From positions 1 to 64,000 of the forward strand of contig JAHEER010000011.1 in assembly GCA_024640625.1 (NCBI GenBank): 64,000 bases of DNA. The letters are read 5' to 3'. The translations under genes and the position numbers were made by a program. The DNA comes from Desulfobulbaceae bacterium. Its GTDB lineage: Bacteria > Desulfobacterota > Desulfobulbia > Desulfobulbales > Desulfocapsaceae. A model generated the notes under the pieces. It saw only the letters and a list, made by a program, of their open reading frames with translations, was not told the origin of the DNA and ran no database searches. Shown one piece after another: positions 1 through 8,081 of this stretch; the stretch's first letter is position 1; every line of letters begins with the position of its first letter.

Positions 1-549
1 GGCAAAACGAAATGGATTAAATCCCACTTTAATTGGCTGGCACAACTGAAAATGAACCATCCTGCCCAGCAGGTTGCGTTTCAAGAATACATCGATGCGG
101 TCAACGAATGTAGTGAAAGGATCGCCAGGCTCGACGAACAGATAGCACAAGCCGCTGATGAATGGCGCTGGGCTCCTACCGTGAAAGCCCTTCAGGCGCT
201 GCGGGGAGTATCTCTTCTTACCGCAGTAAATATGGTTGCAGAGGTCGGGGATTTTAACCGGTCCCACAACCCCAAGGAGTTAATGGCCTATCTCGGCCTT
301 GTGCCCTCGGAACACTCCAGTGGTGGTCGGATCAGAAGGGGCACCATTACCAAGACCGGTAATTCTCATGCCAGAAGAATATGCGTCGAAAGTGCGTGGT
401 CATATCGTTATCAGGCCAGAGTCACCCAATTACAACGCAAGCGCCATGAAGGCCTTCCAAAAGATATTGTGCAGATAGCCTGGAAGGCGCAACTACGGTT
501 ATGCACTCGATATAGAAGGCTTAAAGCACGCGGAAAAGTCTCTCAACTT
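1..549 (+). mobile_element. IS110-family transposase, C-terminal part (cut by window edge, end lost)
   Basis: The reading frame is open from base 1, so the gene starts outside the window. Seen: the C-terminal Transposase_20 block typical of IS110/IS1111 elements, with ALRGVSLLTAVNMVAEVGDF, then YLGLVPSEHSSGG and GTITKTGNSHARR, and the closing AWKAQLRLCTRYRRLKARGK. IS110 proteins normally end shortly after such a block, but here similarity stops near base 549 and the frame runs on without a stop into the next gene, giving a 304-codon fusion frame from the ATG at 52. The native C-terminus and the right end of the element are therefore missing, so this copy is probably a dead remnant. No inverted repeat was found, as expected for IS110. 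Confidence 0.85.
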
Positions 550-657
550 AACGATTCCTTAGCTGTCAACCTTACCACTGGATTCATCAAGAATTGTCTG
601 ATACGATTTATGCTTATGAGGACTTTGCCAACTCGGGCCAATCGTAAAGGTGAATAC

Positions 658-966
658 ATGTCCAGCTATAAAAAAACAATCGCTTCATTTTTCCTGATAT
701 TGTCACTCATAAACACCCCAATATCTTGGGGAACTGAAGCAGCAGGCACCAACAATCAAGATGTGCAGAACGATCCAATGGCTATGACGGTTGACCTTGT
801 TCTCTGTCGACCTCTTGGCTTCGTGGCTATGTTGGGCGGCACTCTGGTTTTCGTTGTCTCGTCACCATTTTCTGCCCTTGGAGGTAATATTGAAGGAGCT
901 TGGAACATTTTGGTTGTTAATCCAGCCGAGTACACATTCAAACGGCAATTAGGCAATTTTGATTAG
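658..966 (+). CDS. Small exported or membrane protein, function unknown
   Basis: A 102-residue protein starting at ATG 658, preceded by AAAGGTGA at a good ribosome-binding distance. Residues 1-27 form a signal peptide (basic start, hydrophobic core, cleavage near SWG-TEA). The mature part has a hydrophobic, glycine-rich segment (LGFVAMLGGTLVFVVSSPFS) and ends PAEYTFKRQLGNF. From memory this layout matches a family of short proteobacterial proteins of unknown role that carry one membrane segment followed by a P-A-x-x-T-F-x-R-x-L motif. It shares its frame with the truncated transposase upstream, but its own start signal and signal peptide argue for independent translation. Confidence 0.7.
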   Translation: MSSYKKTIASFFLILSLINTPISWGTEAAGTNNQDVQNDPMAMTVDLVLCRPLGFVAMLGGTLVFVVSSPFSALGGNIEGAWNILVVNPAEYTFKRQLGNFD

Positions 967-989
967 GAACCTTTTGCTCTCGATTGCAC

Positions 990-1267
990 CTATCTTACAA
1001 CAACATCATTCACCTGGTGTATCTGTTCAGAACAGTAGCTTTCCGTCTCTGTCTTACGGCAAGTTTGGATTTTTCTCGTTTGTACTATTTCTTCCTGAAT
1101 TATGTGTGAAGGAATTTTATTAGTCAGTTGAACAGCGTTCCATCTGTTAAATAGCCCATAATTGCAGAACCCAGCAGCAACTCCGCAAATCAAAGATAAA
1201 CAGGAAACACCTACTGCGGAGGGAAAAGTTAAAATACTTACCTTTGATTTGGCGGTGTTTTATTCAC
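990..1267 (-). pseudogene. Possible frameshifted small membrane protein
   Basis: On the minus strand a frame without a normal start codon encodes a hydrophobic stretch (ILTFPSAVGVSCLSLICGVA) followed by about 55 polar residues ending at 990. A GTG at 1267 opens a short basic N-terminus (MNKTPPNQR) in another frame. A one-base shift near 1240 would join the two into a protein of about 90 residues with an N-terminal membrane anchor. No family is recognised and codon evidence is thin. It may equally be chance coding. Confidence 0.2.
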
Positions 1268-1327
1268 TGATAGGTTTATGAAATTACCTGAACAGAAATA
1301 ACCTTGAATATTATTCAGGAGATTTTT

Positions 1328-1987
1328 TCACTTCTGAATTTCAGCGATCAACGCTTCGGTTAATTTAACAGTTTGATCTTTTGGGCCATGATCCGGGCAA
1401 AAAGATGAAGTCATTATATTTCCGTCTTTAACAACGTCTTGACCACCGTAAATAGCTTCATCCACTTGTAGATCACGCATATATGAGTATTTTTTCCCTT
1501 TCAAAACTCCCGCTTCTGCGAGAATAACAACACCTTTGCCCTGTGCGGCTATAGGCTTCCCGCTATCCACAATCTTTTGTGCAAACGCAACTTCCTCAGG
1601 TTTTGAATATGCTTCTCCGAAGGCGGGTACTTGGCTAAGGTCAGAACTGATATTCATCCCCAAAGAAGAACAGGTAATCATAAAGCCACTGTAATTGTCC
1701 ACGTTAACTTCGCCCAATTTATAGTCCGATTCAAGAGTCACCCTCCCTATCAAGAATTTTCGTCCCGAAGCCGAAGCGATATCAACATCAAAACCAGCGT
1801 TCTCAAGTGTCTGTTTCATCAAAATAGCTTCATTTGTCGACATTGATTGAATACCTGCCGATATATAGTATTCCTTTAAGATTATGAGGACTCTATCACT
1901 GGTCTCTGCTGAAAATGATTTCTGAGATATACAGATGAAAAATATTAGTGGAAAGGTTAATAAAAGAAATGAAGAAATATGTTTCAT
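1328..1987 (-). CDS. Exported DJ-1/PfpI-like protein lacking the nucleophile cysteine
   Basis: 219 residues with a clear signal peptide (residues 1-26, cleavage after SFS-A). The rest follows the DJ-1/PfpI class I glutamine-amidotransferase-like fold: VLIILKEYY near the start, GFDVDIAS, and PIAAQGKGVVILAEAGVLKG near residue 150. In family members the last block reads about A-A-x-C-H-G, with the nucleophilic Cys at the elbow. Here the Cys is Gly and the His is Lys (AAQGKG). The only nearby cysteine is in MITCSSLG, at a different place. The protein is therefore probably a non-catalytic, periplasmic member, perhaps binding rather than hydrolysing. It stands alone, with no clear partner. Confidence 0.75.
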   Translation of the reverse strand: MKHISSFLLLTFPLIFFICISQKSFSAETSDRVLIILKEYYISAGIQSMSTNEAILMKQTLENAGFDVDIASASGRKFLIGRVTLESDYKLGEVNVDNYSGFMITCSSLGMNISSDLSQVPAFGEAYSKPEEVAFAQKIVDSGKPIAAQGKGVVILAEAGVLKGKKYSYMRDLQVDEAIYGGQDVVKDGNIMTSSFCPDHGPKDQTVKLTEALIAEIQK

Positions 1988-2279
1988 AGTAGCCCCCCTC
2001 TTTACTTGAGACCTGTCTACTGAATGAGATTAGCACATACCCTGAATAGGAATTTACTCATCAGGCCTAACAAATAAACGTAACAATGTGGCGGTTGGTG
2101 ACCGTTTCAAACAAAATAACTGCTCAATTCATTTAATTTTCTTTTTATGGATAGGGAAATCAAAATAAACCCCATCTAATAATGAAAGAATCAGTCAATA
2201 GGCAATATCGGAGGAAATCGCTAAAATGTAGAGTGCTAAGGAGAAAATCACAAATACTGAAAATCCAGGAGGAATTAAA

Positions 2280-2516
2280 ATGTTGAAAGATGGGAAAACC
2301 AAAATCAATCTGATGTTTTTTATGGCTGGGATACTCTGTTGCTTAGCATTATTTTTTCTGACTGGCGCAGCTAGTAATGCTCCCACGGGTAGATATGAAC
2401 TAGGTCTGATAACTAGAAGCGGGACTTTACAAATGTACGTCATAGATACTTCAACTGGCGCAGTAAAATGGGTGGATTCTATGAATACACCTTTTGCCGA
2501 ACTGAAGGGAGATTGA
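2280..2516 (+). CDS. Small membrane-anchored protein, unknown function
   Basis: 78 residues from ATG 2280, with a strong ribosome-binding site (CAGGAGGAATT). Residues 10-31 are a transmembrane or uncleaved signal segment (LMFFMAGILCCLALFFLTGA). The outer part reads GRYELGLITRSGTLQMYVID and then STGAVKWVD. The pattern of a beta-strand pair ending V-I-D-T-x-T-G-x-x-K-x-V resembles short periplasmic proteins of unknown function in many proteobacteria. It is followed by a bidirectional terminator. Confidence 0.65.
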   Translation: MLKDGKTKINLMFFMAGILCCLALFFLTGAASNAPTGRYELGLITRSGTLQMYVIDTSTGAVKWVDSMNTPFAELKGD

Positions 2517-2603
2517 AAAAGAAAAAGAATTAAACCTGAGATTTCTAGGCCTAATCTTGACCTATCTGATAGCTGTCTGCGTTTAAGATATTTCCGTGCG
2601 ATT

Positions 2604-2632
2604 GAAAAGCGGCAGCTGCGCAGCTGCTTTTC
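2604..2632. terminator. Bidirectional intrinsic terminator
   Basis: A near-perfect palindrome, GCAGCTGCGCAGCTGC, is flanked by GAAAAG on the left and CTTTTC on the right. It sits between two convergent genes (2280-2516 on + and 2646-2888 on -), so it can end transcripts from both sides. Confidence 0.7.
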
Positions 2633-2645
2633 ATTGAAGGAAATG

Positions 2646-2888
2646 TTAGTAGATGATCGAGCCGTTTTTGATATCTTCCTTACGCTTGAGATATTCCTCT
2701 TTGGTGATTCTCCCAGCTTTGAAATCCTCTTCTAGACGATCCATCTGCTTCTTATTCTGGTACTCATAAGCTGCACCGACTCCAGCGGCCCCGACGGCGG
2801 CACCACCGATCATCTCCTTGCTGCAACCTTGAAGCAGAGCAATTGAAAATAGAGCGATAACAACTGTAGCAAGGTATCTACTTGTCAT
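2646..2888 (-). CDS. Small lipoprotein with SHOCT-like C-terminus
   Basis: 80 residues. The N-terminus is a lipoprotein signal peptide with lipobox LLQG-C at residues 19-22, so the protein should be lipid-anchored. A glycine-rich segment (IGGAAVGAAGVGAAYEY) resembles the Gly-zipper linker of small envelope lipoproteins. The C-terminus, RLEEDFKAGRITKEEYLKRK, matches the SHOCT pattern (L-x-x-L-x-x-G-x-I-T-x-E-E-Y-x-x-x-K), a short oligomerisation motif. Start ATG 2888 has a GGGAG ribosome-binding site. Precise role unknown. Confidence 0.75.
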   Translation of the reverse strand: MTSRYLATVVIALFSIALLQGCSKEMIGGAAVGAAGVGAAYEYQNKKQMDRLEEDFKAGRITKEEYLKRKEDIKNGSIIY

Positions 2889-3252
2889 GATTTACTCCCA
2901 GCTTTTTGATAACAATTTTTCTATCTGCTAACGGCCAGCCAATCCCAAAGCTTTGCAGTGTACCAACACTACCTCACGCTTCCGAACTAGCGTGTCAATT
3001 ATCAAACAATATCACAGATCCATTTTATGAGTAAAGGTCGATAGTAGGGTTTTTAGTGAGAAGTGGCCCTAGTCAATGGGATGAGTTGCTAAGATATCAG
3101 TTGGACCTCTTTGGTGTTCCAGTTTAGGGGCGGTAGGAGCTTCTTTCTGATATGTCTGTAAGGTGTGGGCAAACGGATAGAATTCCAGACATACCCTATC
3201 CTGACCTAGGTTAACCTGACAGTGCTGTTGCGAGGCGGATGGTCAAAGGGAA

Positions 3253-3285
3253 AACAGTGGATGTAGCTTGGCCACATCCACTGTT
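3253..3285 (-). terminator. Intrinsic terminator of the alcohol dehydrogenase gene
   Basis: A perfect 12-bp stem (AACAGTGGATGT paired with ACATCCACTGTT) with a 9-base loop lies directly after the stop codon at 3289. Read on the minus strand the stem is followed by TTTTCCCTTT. Confidence 0.85.
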
Positions 3286-3288
3286 AAA

Positions 3289-4290
3289 TTAATTTGTGAG
3301 CACGATACGATATCTGGCTTGACCACTTTTCAGATGTTCAAAAGCTTCATTGACCTGGTCAAGACGGAATTTCTCAATAATTGGCTTGATATCGTGCCGG
3401 GCAGCAAACTCGAGCATTCGTGCAATATTTGCAGGACTGCCTACTGGAGAGGCGGATACTGAGCGCTGACCCATCAGCATCGGGAATAACTGCAAGTCAA
3501 GCGGTTCGAGAGTTGCACCGACAAGGTGTAATCGGCCCCGTGTCTTTAAGGTCTCAATATATTTGTTCCAATCTAATTTTACGTTGACCGTGGATAATAC
3601 CAGATCGAACTGACCGGCGGCCGCTTCAAGCGCATCCGAATCTCGGGAGTTTATGGTCTGGTGAGCACCCAATTCTAATGCTTCTTTGGTCTTGGCCTCG
3701 CTAGATGTGAATGCAGTCACCTGGCAGCCCCAGGCATTGAAGAACTGCAAAGCCATATGTCCGAGACCTCCAATGCCAATCACCGCGACACTGTCGGTCG
3801 GCTTAATGTTGAATTGAATCAGTGGGTTAAATACGGTGATACCGCCACAAAATAGTGGGCCTGCGCTCTCCAGATCAAGTCCCTCTGGCAGTTTGAGCAC
3901 AGTGGTCGCTTGCGCCCGAACCTTATCGGCAAAGCCGCCGTGGTGACTGACAATGGTACCCTCTGCATTGGCACACATATTGTGGTCTCCGCTCAGGCAA
4001 TCGCTGCAGGTCATGCAGTAGCCAGCATGCCAACCCAAACCTACCTGGTCGCCGACTTCTAAATGGGTCACACTCTGCCCCTTTGCCGCAATTGTCCCGA
4101 CTACTTCATGGCCAGGTACCAGGGGAAACTGTGAAATACCCCATTCATTCTCAACCATGCTGACGTCCGAATGACAGATTCCGCAGAAATCTACATCTAT
4201 TTCTACCTCATTTGAGCCCAGTACTCCTGGATCATATTCATAAGGCTGGAGCGGCTTCCCAGCCTCAAATGCTGCATACGCGTGTATCAT
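3289..4290 (-). CDS. Zinc-dependent alcohol dehydrogenase (YahK/cinnamyl-alcohol type)
   Basis: 333 residues, full length for this medium-chain dehydrogenase family. It probably interconverts aldehydes and alcohols with NADP(H). Seen: catalytic zinc site (CGICHSDV near residue 37, GHEVVG near 60), structural zinc cysteines ([15 protein letters not shown], residues about 92-106), and the nucleotide-binding motif GIGGLGH near residue 170. Family knowledge: YahK and Adh-like members are broad aldehyde reductases. It has its own promoter region of about 370 bp and a strong terminator, so it is a single-gene unit. Confidence 0.88.
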   Translation of the reverse strand: MIHAYAAFEAGKPLQPYEYDPGVLGSNEVEIDVDFCGICHSDVSMVENEWGISQFPLVPGHEVVGTIAAKGQSVTHLEVGDQVGLGWHAGYCMTCSDCLSGDHNMCANAEGTIVSHHGGFADKVRAQATTVLKLPEGLDLESAGPLFCGGITVFNPLIQFNIKPTDSVAVIGIGGLGHMALQFFNAWGCQVTAFTSSEAKTKEALELGAHQTINSRDSDALEAAAGQFDLVLSTVNVKLDWNKYIETLKTRGRLHLVGATLEPLDLQLFPMLMGQRSVSASPVGSPANIARMLEFAARHDIKPIIEKFRLDQVNEAFEHLKSGQARYRIVLTN

Positions 4291-4661
4291 TTCGCTTCCT
4301 CCATTGAGAATTTGAAGTCTCTATACGATAAAGGTGATTTGGAAGACTTCTTCTGAGAGTCACTATGCCACGATGTAGCATAGTGGTAAGCAAACTAAAC
4401 AAGTCAGATAGTCTGTCAATTAGAAATGTAATTCTACGTCAGTATATGCAGTTAAATTATTATCAGGAAAGCGCTAAAGCGTTAATCTGTAGGTGAGGAT
4501 TCTTCTTCTGTTCAGGTTTGTCTGTGCATCTATGTCTGAACGTTTACAGAGGAATAGCTTTTAGTTCTCATCTTTTGGATGCAACCCAGGTGAGCGGTAT
4601 GTTACTTTATGTGCCTAACAATAACTAATCCATTTAATACCTACCACATCTTGGAGGCAAC
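4291..4661. other. Intergenic region, no gene seen
   Basis: 371 bases between divergent genes (dehydrogenase on -, small membrane protein on +). It is AT-rich and must hold both promoters. No conserved motif, repeat or gene remnant was recognised. Confidence 0.6.
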
Positions 4662-4931
4662 ATGGAGAAGCTTATTGAACTTTGGGAGAGGGTCCTTTTC
4701 TATCTTTCCGAATTTTGGGAAATGATATCTCGATTTACTGCTCAAGCCTGGGAGGCAATTTCTCCGTTTCTTAAAAGTGCCTGGGCAAAATTTCTGTCTG
4801 AGTATTGCCAGTTTGGGGCCGTCTGTTCGGATGGACATCTTACCTGGATGGGTGGGGGGGTGATCGCAGTTGTAGTAGTGTCAATCGTCGTTCTAATTTT
4901 TGCAGTAATATTGCTGGTGCGCAATAGCTAG
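4662..4931 (+). CDS. Small membrane protein with amphipathic N-terminus
   Basis: 89 residues from ATG 4662, with ribosome-binding site TGGAGGCAAC. Residues 1-48 are rich in Trp, Phe, Leu and Glu with helical spacing (IELWERVLFYLSEFWEMISR), suggesting an amphipathic helix lying on the membrane. Residues 62-86 form one transmembrane helix (GVIAVVVVSIVVLIFAVILL). No known domain recognised. The strong start signal and clean topology make it a likely real gene. Confidence 0.65.
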   Translation: MEKLIELWERVLFYLSEFWEMISRFTAQAWEAISPFLKSAWAKFLSEYCQFGAVCSDGHLTWMGGGVIAVVVVSIVVLIFAVILLVRNS

Positions 4932-5221
4932 AATGGTAGCTGTAAAAGTACCCGATTTCCCGTCTAATCATGCCTCTGTCAAAGCAATCTCAAAGACATT
5001 TGCGGGGCACATCTAACCGAAGATACACAGTTTGATACAATCAAGCGACCTCGGTGTAAACTCTGAAAACCAGCATGATTCGCTATTATCAGGAAAAGCT
5101 GAGCTGTTAAGCAACGGTTTAGATGAAGAAAAAGCAAAGAATCTTCAAGACCATAGGCGTGCCAGTACTTGGACTGCTTGGTCCTGATATGGTTGCTATT
5201 TGTCAAACAGGAAATAGTTGT

Positions 5222-5305
5222 TCCTTCCCGTTTGACCAGATGGCGGCAGCTCATAAACAGATTGAATACGGACGCACCGTGGGCAAGGCGGTGATTGTAC
5301 CTTGA
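5222..5305 (+). pseudogene. C-terminal remnant of a medium-chain dehydrogenase/quinone oxidoreductase
   Basis: A 60-codon open frame (5123-5305) ends with FPFDQMAAAHKQIEYGRTVG followed by KAVIVP and a stop. This is the standard C-terminal end of zinc-type and quinone-oxidoreductase-type dehydrogenases (F-x-x-x-A-H-x-x-x-x-x-G-R-x-x-G-K-x-V-I-x-P). Nothing upstream resembles the rest of such an enzyme. It looks like the surviving tail of a deleted gene. The surrounding 4932-5469 otherwise shows nothing convincing; a 128-codon frame on the minus strand has no family features. Confidence 0.5.
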
Positions 5306-5469
5306 GAAGTCAATGTGAGAGTGCCAGAGTCCTCTACAGGAAAAAAATAACCTTGAGCATCTCAAGACAACCTACACCTGGCGCACAACGGGGCAGGTTG
5401 TTACAGGTAATAGTGATGGGTTGAGCTTCAGAACGGAAATCTGCACAGCCAAAAAAATTGTAAGACATG

Positions 5470-6231
5470 CTATTCTATTGATCTGCAATTAGCGTTTATT
5501 TGAGAGAATCCCTCCGCCAAGATATCAGTATCGGTTTTCGACATCACAAAAGATAAGTCATCACTGAATTTTTCCAATAAATTCAAACCTGCGTGCAGAC
5601 CAAAAAACTTCCCATGTTTTTTGCAGCTAGCAGCAACATGGGTTATCGCATCAAGTTCGATGGGATTCATTAAATCACCAGGGATTCCAAGTGAGATTGA
5701 TAGATCATTCGGGCCAATTAACAGCACATCGATTCCTCTTACTGCGGCAATCTCATCGGCATTATCAACTGCGAGTTTGGTTTCAATTTGCGCAATGGAG
5801 ATAATTTTTCGATTCGCGCCCTCCATAATCTCCTTATGCTTACCCCCACCAACATAATCGGTGTTTGCGCACCCTGATCCATAACCACGTTCTCCTAGAG
5901 GGGAATACTTCGACCACCGGACTATCTCTTCAGCTTGTTCAAGTGTATCTGTCATCGGCACCATGGCGCCGGCAGCACCACAATCCAAGGCCCTGGAAAT
6001 ATGATCTTTAGAAAGTTGGGGCACTCTCAATAAACCGTTAAGACCCAGAGCGTTTCCCATGATAAACATATCGTGTAGAGACTCATATGAATAATTGCTG
6101 TGCTCACAGTCAAACATCACATAATCAAGGCCTGCATTTTTCGCCAAATAGCATACCGCTGGATTCCGAGAAACTCGCAACATTGTTCCATAGATTTTCT
6201 GCCCGGATTTCATTTTTTCCTTGAGTTCCAC
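5470..6231 (-). CDS. HpcH/HpaI-family class II aldolase
   Basis: 253 residues, full length. The family makes pyruvate plus an aldehyde by retro-aldol cleavage of 2-oxo acids (4-hydroxy-2-oxoheptanedioate or 2-dehydro-3-deoxyglucarate type), with a divalent metal. Seen: GLDYVMFDCEHSNYSYE near residue 34, the arginine in LLRVPQ, the turn ALDCGAAGAMVPM near 82, IAQIETK with the metal-binding Glu near 148, and LLIGPNDLSISLG near 170, where the Asp is the second metal ligand. The start is GTG 6231, eight bases after GGGAGA. No pathway neighbour fixes the substrate. Confidence 0.85.
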   Translation of the reverse strand: MELKEKMKSGQKIYGTMLRVSRNPAVCYLAKNAGLDYVMFDCEHSNYSYESLHDMFIMGNALGLNGLLRVPQLSKDHISRALDCGAAGAMVPMTDTLEQAEEIVRWSKYSPLGERGYGSGCANTDYVGGGKHKEIMEGANRKIISIAQIETKLAVDNADEIAAVRGIDVLLIGPNDLSISLGIPGDLMNPIELDAITHVAASCKKHGKFFGLHAGLNLLEKFSDDLSFVMSKTDTDILAEGFSQINANCRSIE

Positions 6232-6419
6232 AACAGATCTCCCTTGCGACTGCCTTTATTTTTGTTCAAACTTAATAATACTGGCAGCACAGTAAAATTT
6301 AACTTGCTCGACAACTCTCGCGTTCCAATTTTTCTCTACATCTACTTTGCCGATTAGGTATATTTTTCAATATTTTCAATTTGTTATTCTTGTGGTCGAT
6401 GGCTGAGCGCAGCCCAAAA

Positions 6420-8081
6420 CTAAGGCATGACCTGGGCTGATCCCGGACCCTGGATGCCGCGCCTCAGCAATAGAGTACCGTCGACCAGATATAAATTTGT
6501 GAGAGCCTGGCGGTAATTGACAATTGCTTCTACTTCGTTGATTTGACTCTCCAGCAAATCACGCTGAACCCGTGCCACATCAAGCGCGGTTGTCGTACCA
6601 ACCTGGAATTTGACCGATTCAGCCCGGGCAACTTCTTCCTGAAGAGCCCGCCGGGAGGCACTGGCGACAATCTGCTGCAGGCCGCGATCAACCTCAAGCA
6701 AGGCATTGCGGACATCAAGGGAGATGAGCTGTTTAAGGTTCTCGATGCTTTCAAGAGCCTGTTCATAGGTTGCCTGTGCCCGGCGATCGAGTGCCTTGGC
6801 TTCGCGGTTGTATATCGGAAACTCGTACTCAAGGCCTAAGGTGACATCGTACCCAGGGCCGTCAAGATCGCTTAATCCGCTTGAAAAACTCTGCGAGTAG
6901 CCGGTCTTGCCAAGGATGATGAACAGGTCGAGTCGGGGCAGCAGCCCATTTTTCGTCTGTACGATCTCGAGGTCCCCCCGGCGGGCCTGCAAACGGGCCT
7001 CGTTGAGATCCGGGCGCAGCCTGATGGCCAAGGCTTCGTGCTCGGTTGCGCTGCCCAGGCTGACCTCCGGAACGATGGTCTGCTCGCTTAAGGTTATCTG
7101 CCGATCCCAGCCTTCCGCCGACGGCGGATTAAGAAGCCTCAGCAGAGCCAGACGCGCCTGCTCGCGGGCGTTGCGGGCATCGATCAGCTGCTGTTCACGG
7201 AGCGCCACTTCGGCGTCCGCGACAGCCTCCTCGGTTTCAGCGAGTTGGCCAACGTTTATGCGGGTGCGGATATTGGCGAGCTGACGCTGGGCCAGTTCGA
7301 AAGACTCCTCAAAGATTTCGACCTGGCGGACGGCCAGTGCGTAATCCCAAAAACCGTTTTCCACTTCAGCAACCAGATTTTCGGTAAACCCCCTTAGGCG
7401 ATAGGCCGAAGCCAGTTCAGAAGTTTCTGCCTGCCGGACAGCAACGAGATTGGCGGCGACGCCGAAGTCGCGCAGCAGGGCCTGGGTGAGATTCAGGCCG
7501 GCCCGCGCCTCCTCGGAAAAATTGCTATTGTCGTCGTCCCGATTCAACAGGGTCAGGTCCAGGGTTACGTCGGTACCGGTGGGCAGGCGTCTGGAAACAC
7601 CTGCCCGCACGTTGCCGCGGCTGCCATCGATGGAGAAAAAGCGGGCCAGAGCGTCGTCCAGCGAACGATCACGATAGCTCTCATAGCTGCCTTCGGCAAA
7701 GAGGACCGGATCGAAAACGGCTCGTTCCACGTCGACGAAAGTACCGGCGATTACTGGTTCGTATTGTTCGACACGCAGTGAACGGTTGCGCTCCAGGGCA
7801 GAAATCACCGCCTGCTCCAGGGTCAGGTCCAGAATTCCCTCGGCCGGAAAGGGCGGCAGTTCCCGCCGCGAAGCGGCTGAGAAGGTGAGTTCTGCGTACT
7901 CGGGGCTGCGGGGGCTTTGGTATTCGTCGTCACCTGTGCCGAGCGTCGGCCGGTCAATACCGGGCGGCGGCATTGTCAGATCAACCTCCTTGGTCTCGAT
8001 CTCCTCAAGAGGAATTTTCACGCAGCAGGCCAGAACCAGGGCGGTGCAAAAAAGCAGAAGCGCTCTGCCGCAACCTTTCAT
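6420..8081 (-). CDS. TolC-like outer membrane efflux lipoprotein
   Basis: 553 residues. The N-terminus is a lipoprotein signal (LVLACC, Cys near residue 20). Two outer-membrane-efflux (OEP) repeats follow, with long coiled helices rich in Ala, Glu, Gln and Arg (for example VENGFWDYALAVRQVEIFEE and the block around QARRGDLEIVQTKNGLLPRL). It forms the outer-membrane duct of the tripartite pump encoded with it. Its start codon overlaps the stop of the pump gene by four bases (ATGA), which indicates translational coupling. Third gene of the operon adaptor-pump-duct. Confidence 0.9.
   Translation of the reverse strand: MKGCGRALLLFCTALVLACCVKIPLEEIETKEVDLTMPPPGIDRPTLGTGDDEYQSPRSPEYAELTFSAASRRELPPFPAEGILDLTLEQAVISALERNRSLRVEQYEPVIAGTFVDVERAVFDPVLFAEGSYESYRDRSLDDALARFFSIDGSRGNVRAGVSRRLPTGTDVTLDLTLLNRDDDNSNFSEEARAGLNLTQALLRDFGVAANLVAVRQAETSELASAYRLRGFTENLVAEVENGFWDYALAVRQVEIFEESFELAQRQLANIRTRINVGQLAETEEAVADAEVALREQQLIDARNAREQARLALLRLLNPPSAEGWDRQITLSEQTIVPEVSLGSATEHEALAIRLRPDLNEARLQARRGDLEIVQTKNGLLPRLDLFIILGKTGYSQSFSSGLSDLDGPGYDVTLGLEYEFPIYNREAKALDRRAQATYEQALESIENLKQLISLDVRNALLEVDRGLQQIVASASRRALQEEVARAESVKFQVGTTTALDVARVQRDLLESQINEVEAIVNYRQALTNLYLVDGTLLLRRGIQGPGSAQVMP

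Noticed and set aside
4979-5365. 128-codon frame on the minus strand
   Set aside because: Cys- and Ser-rich composition without domain features, and it overlaps the dehydrogenase remnant on the other strand. Treated as chance.
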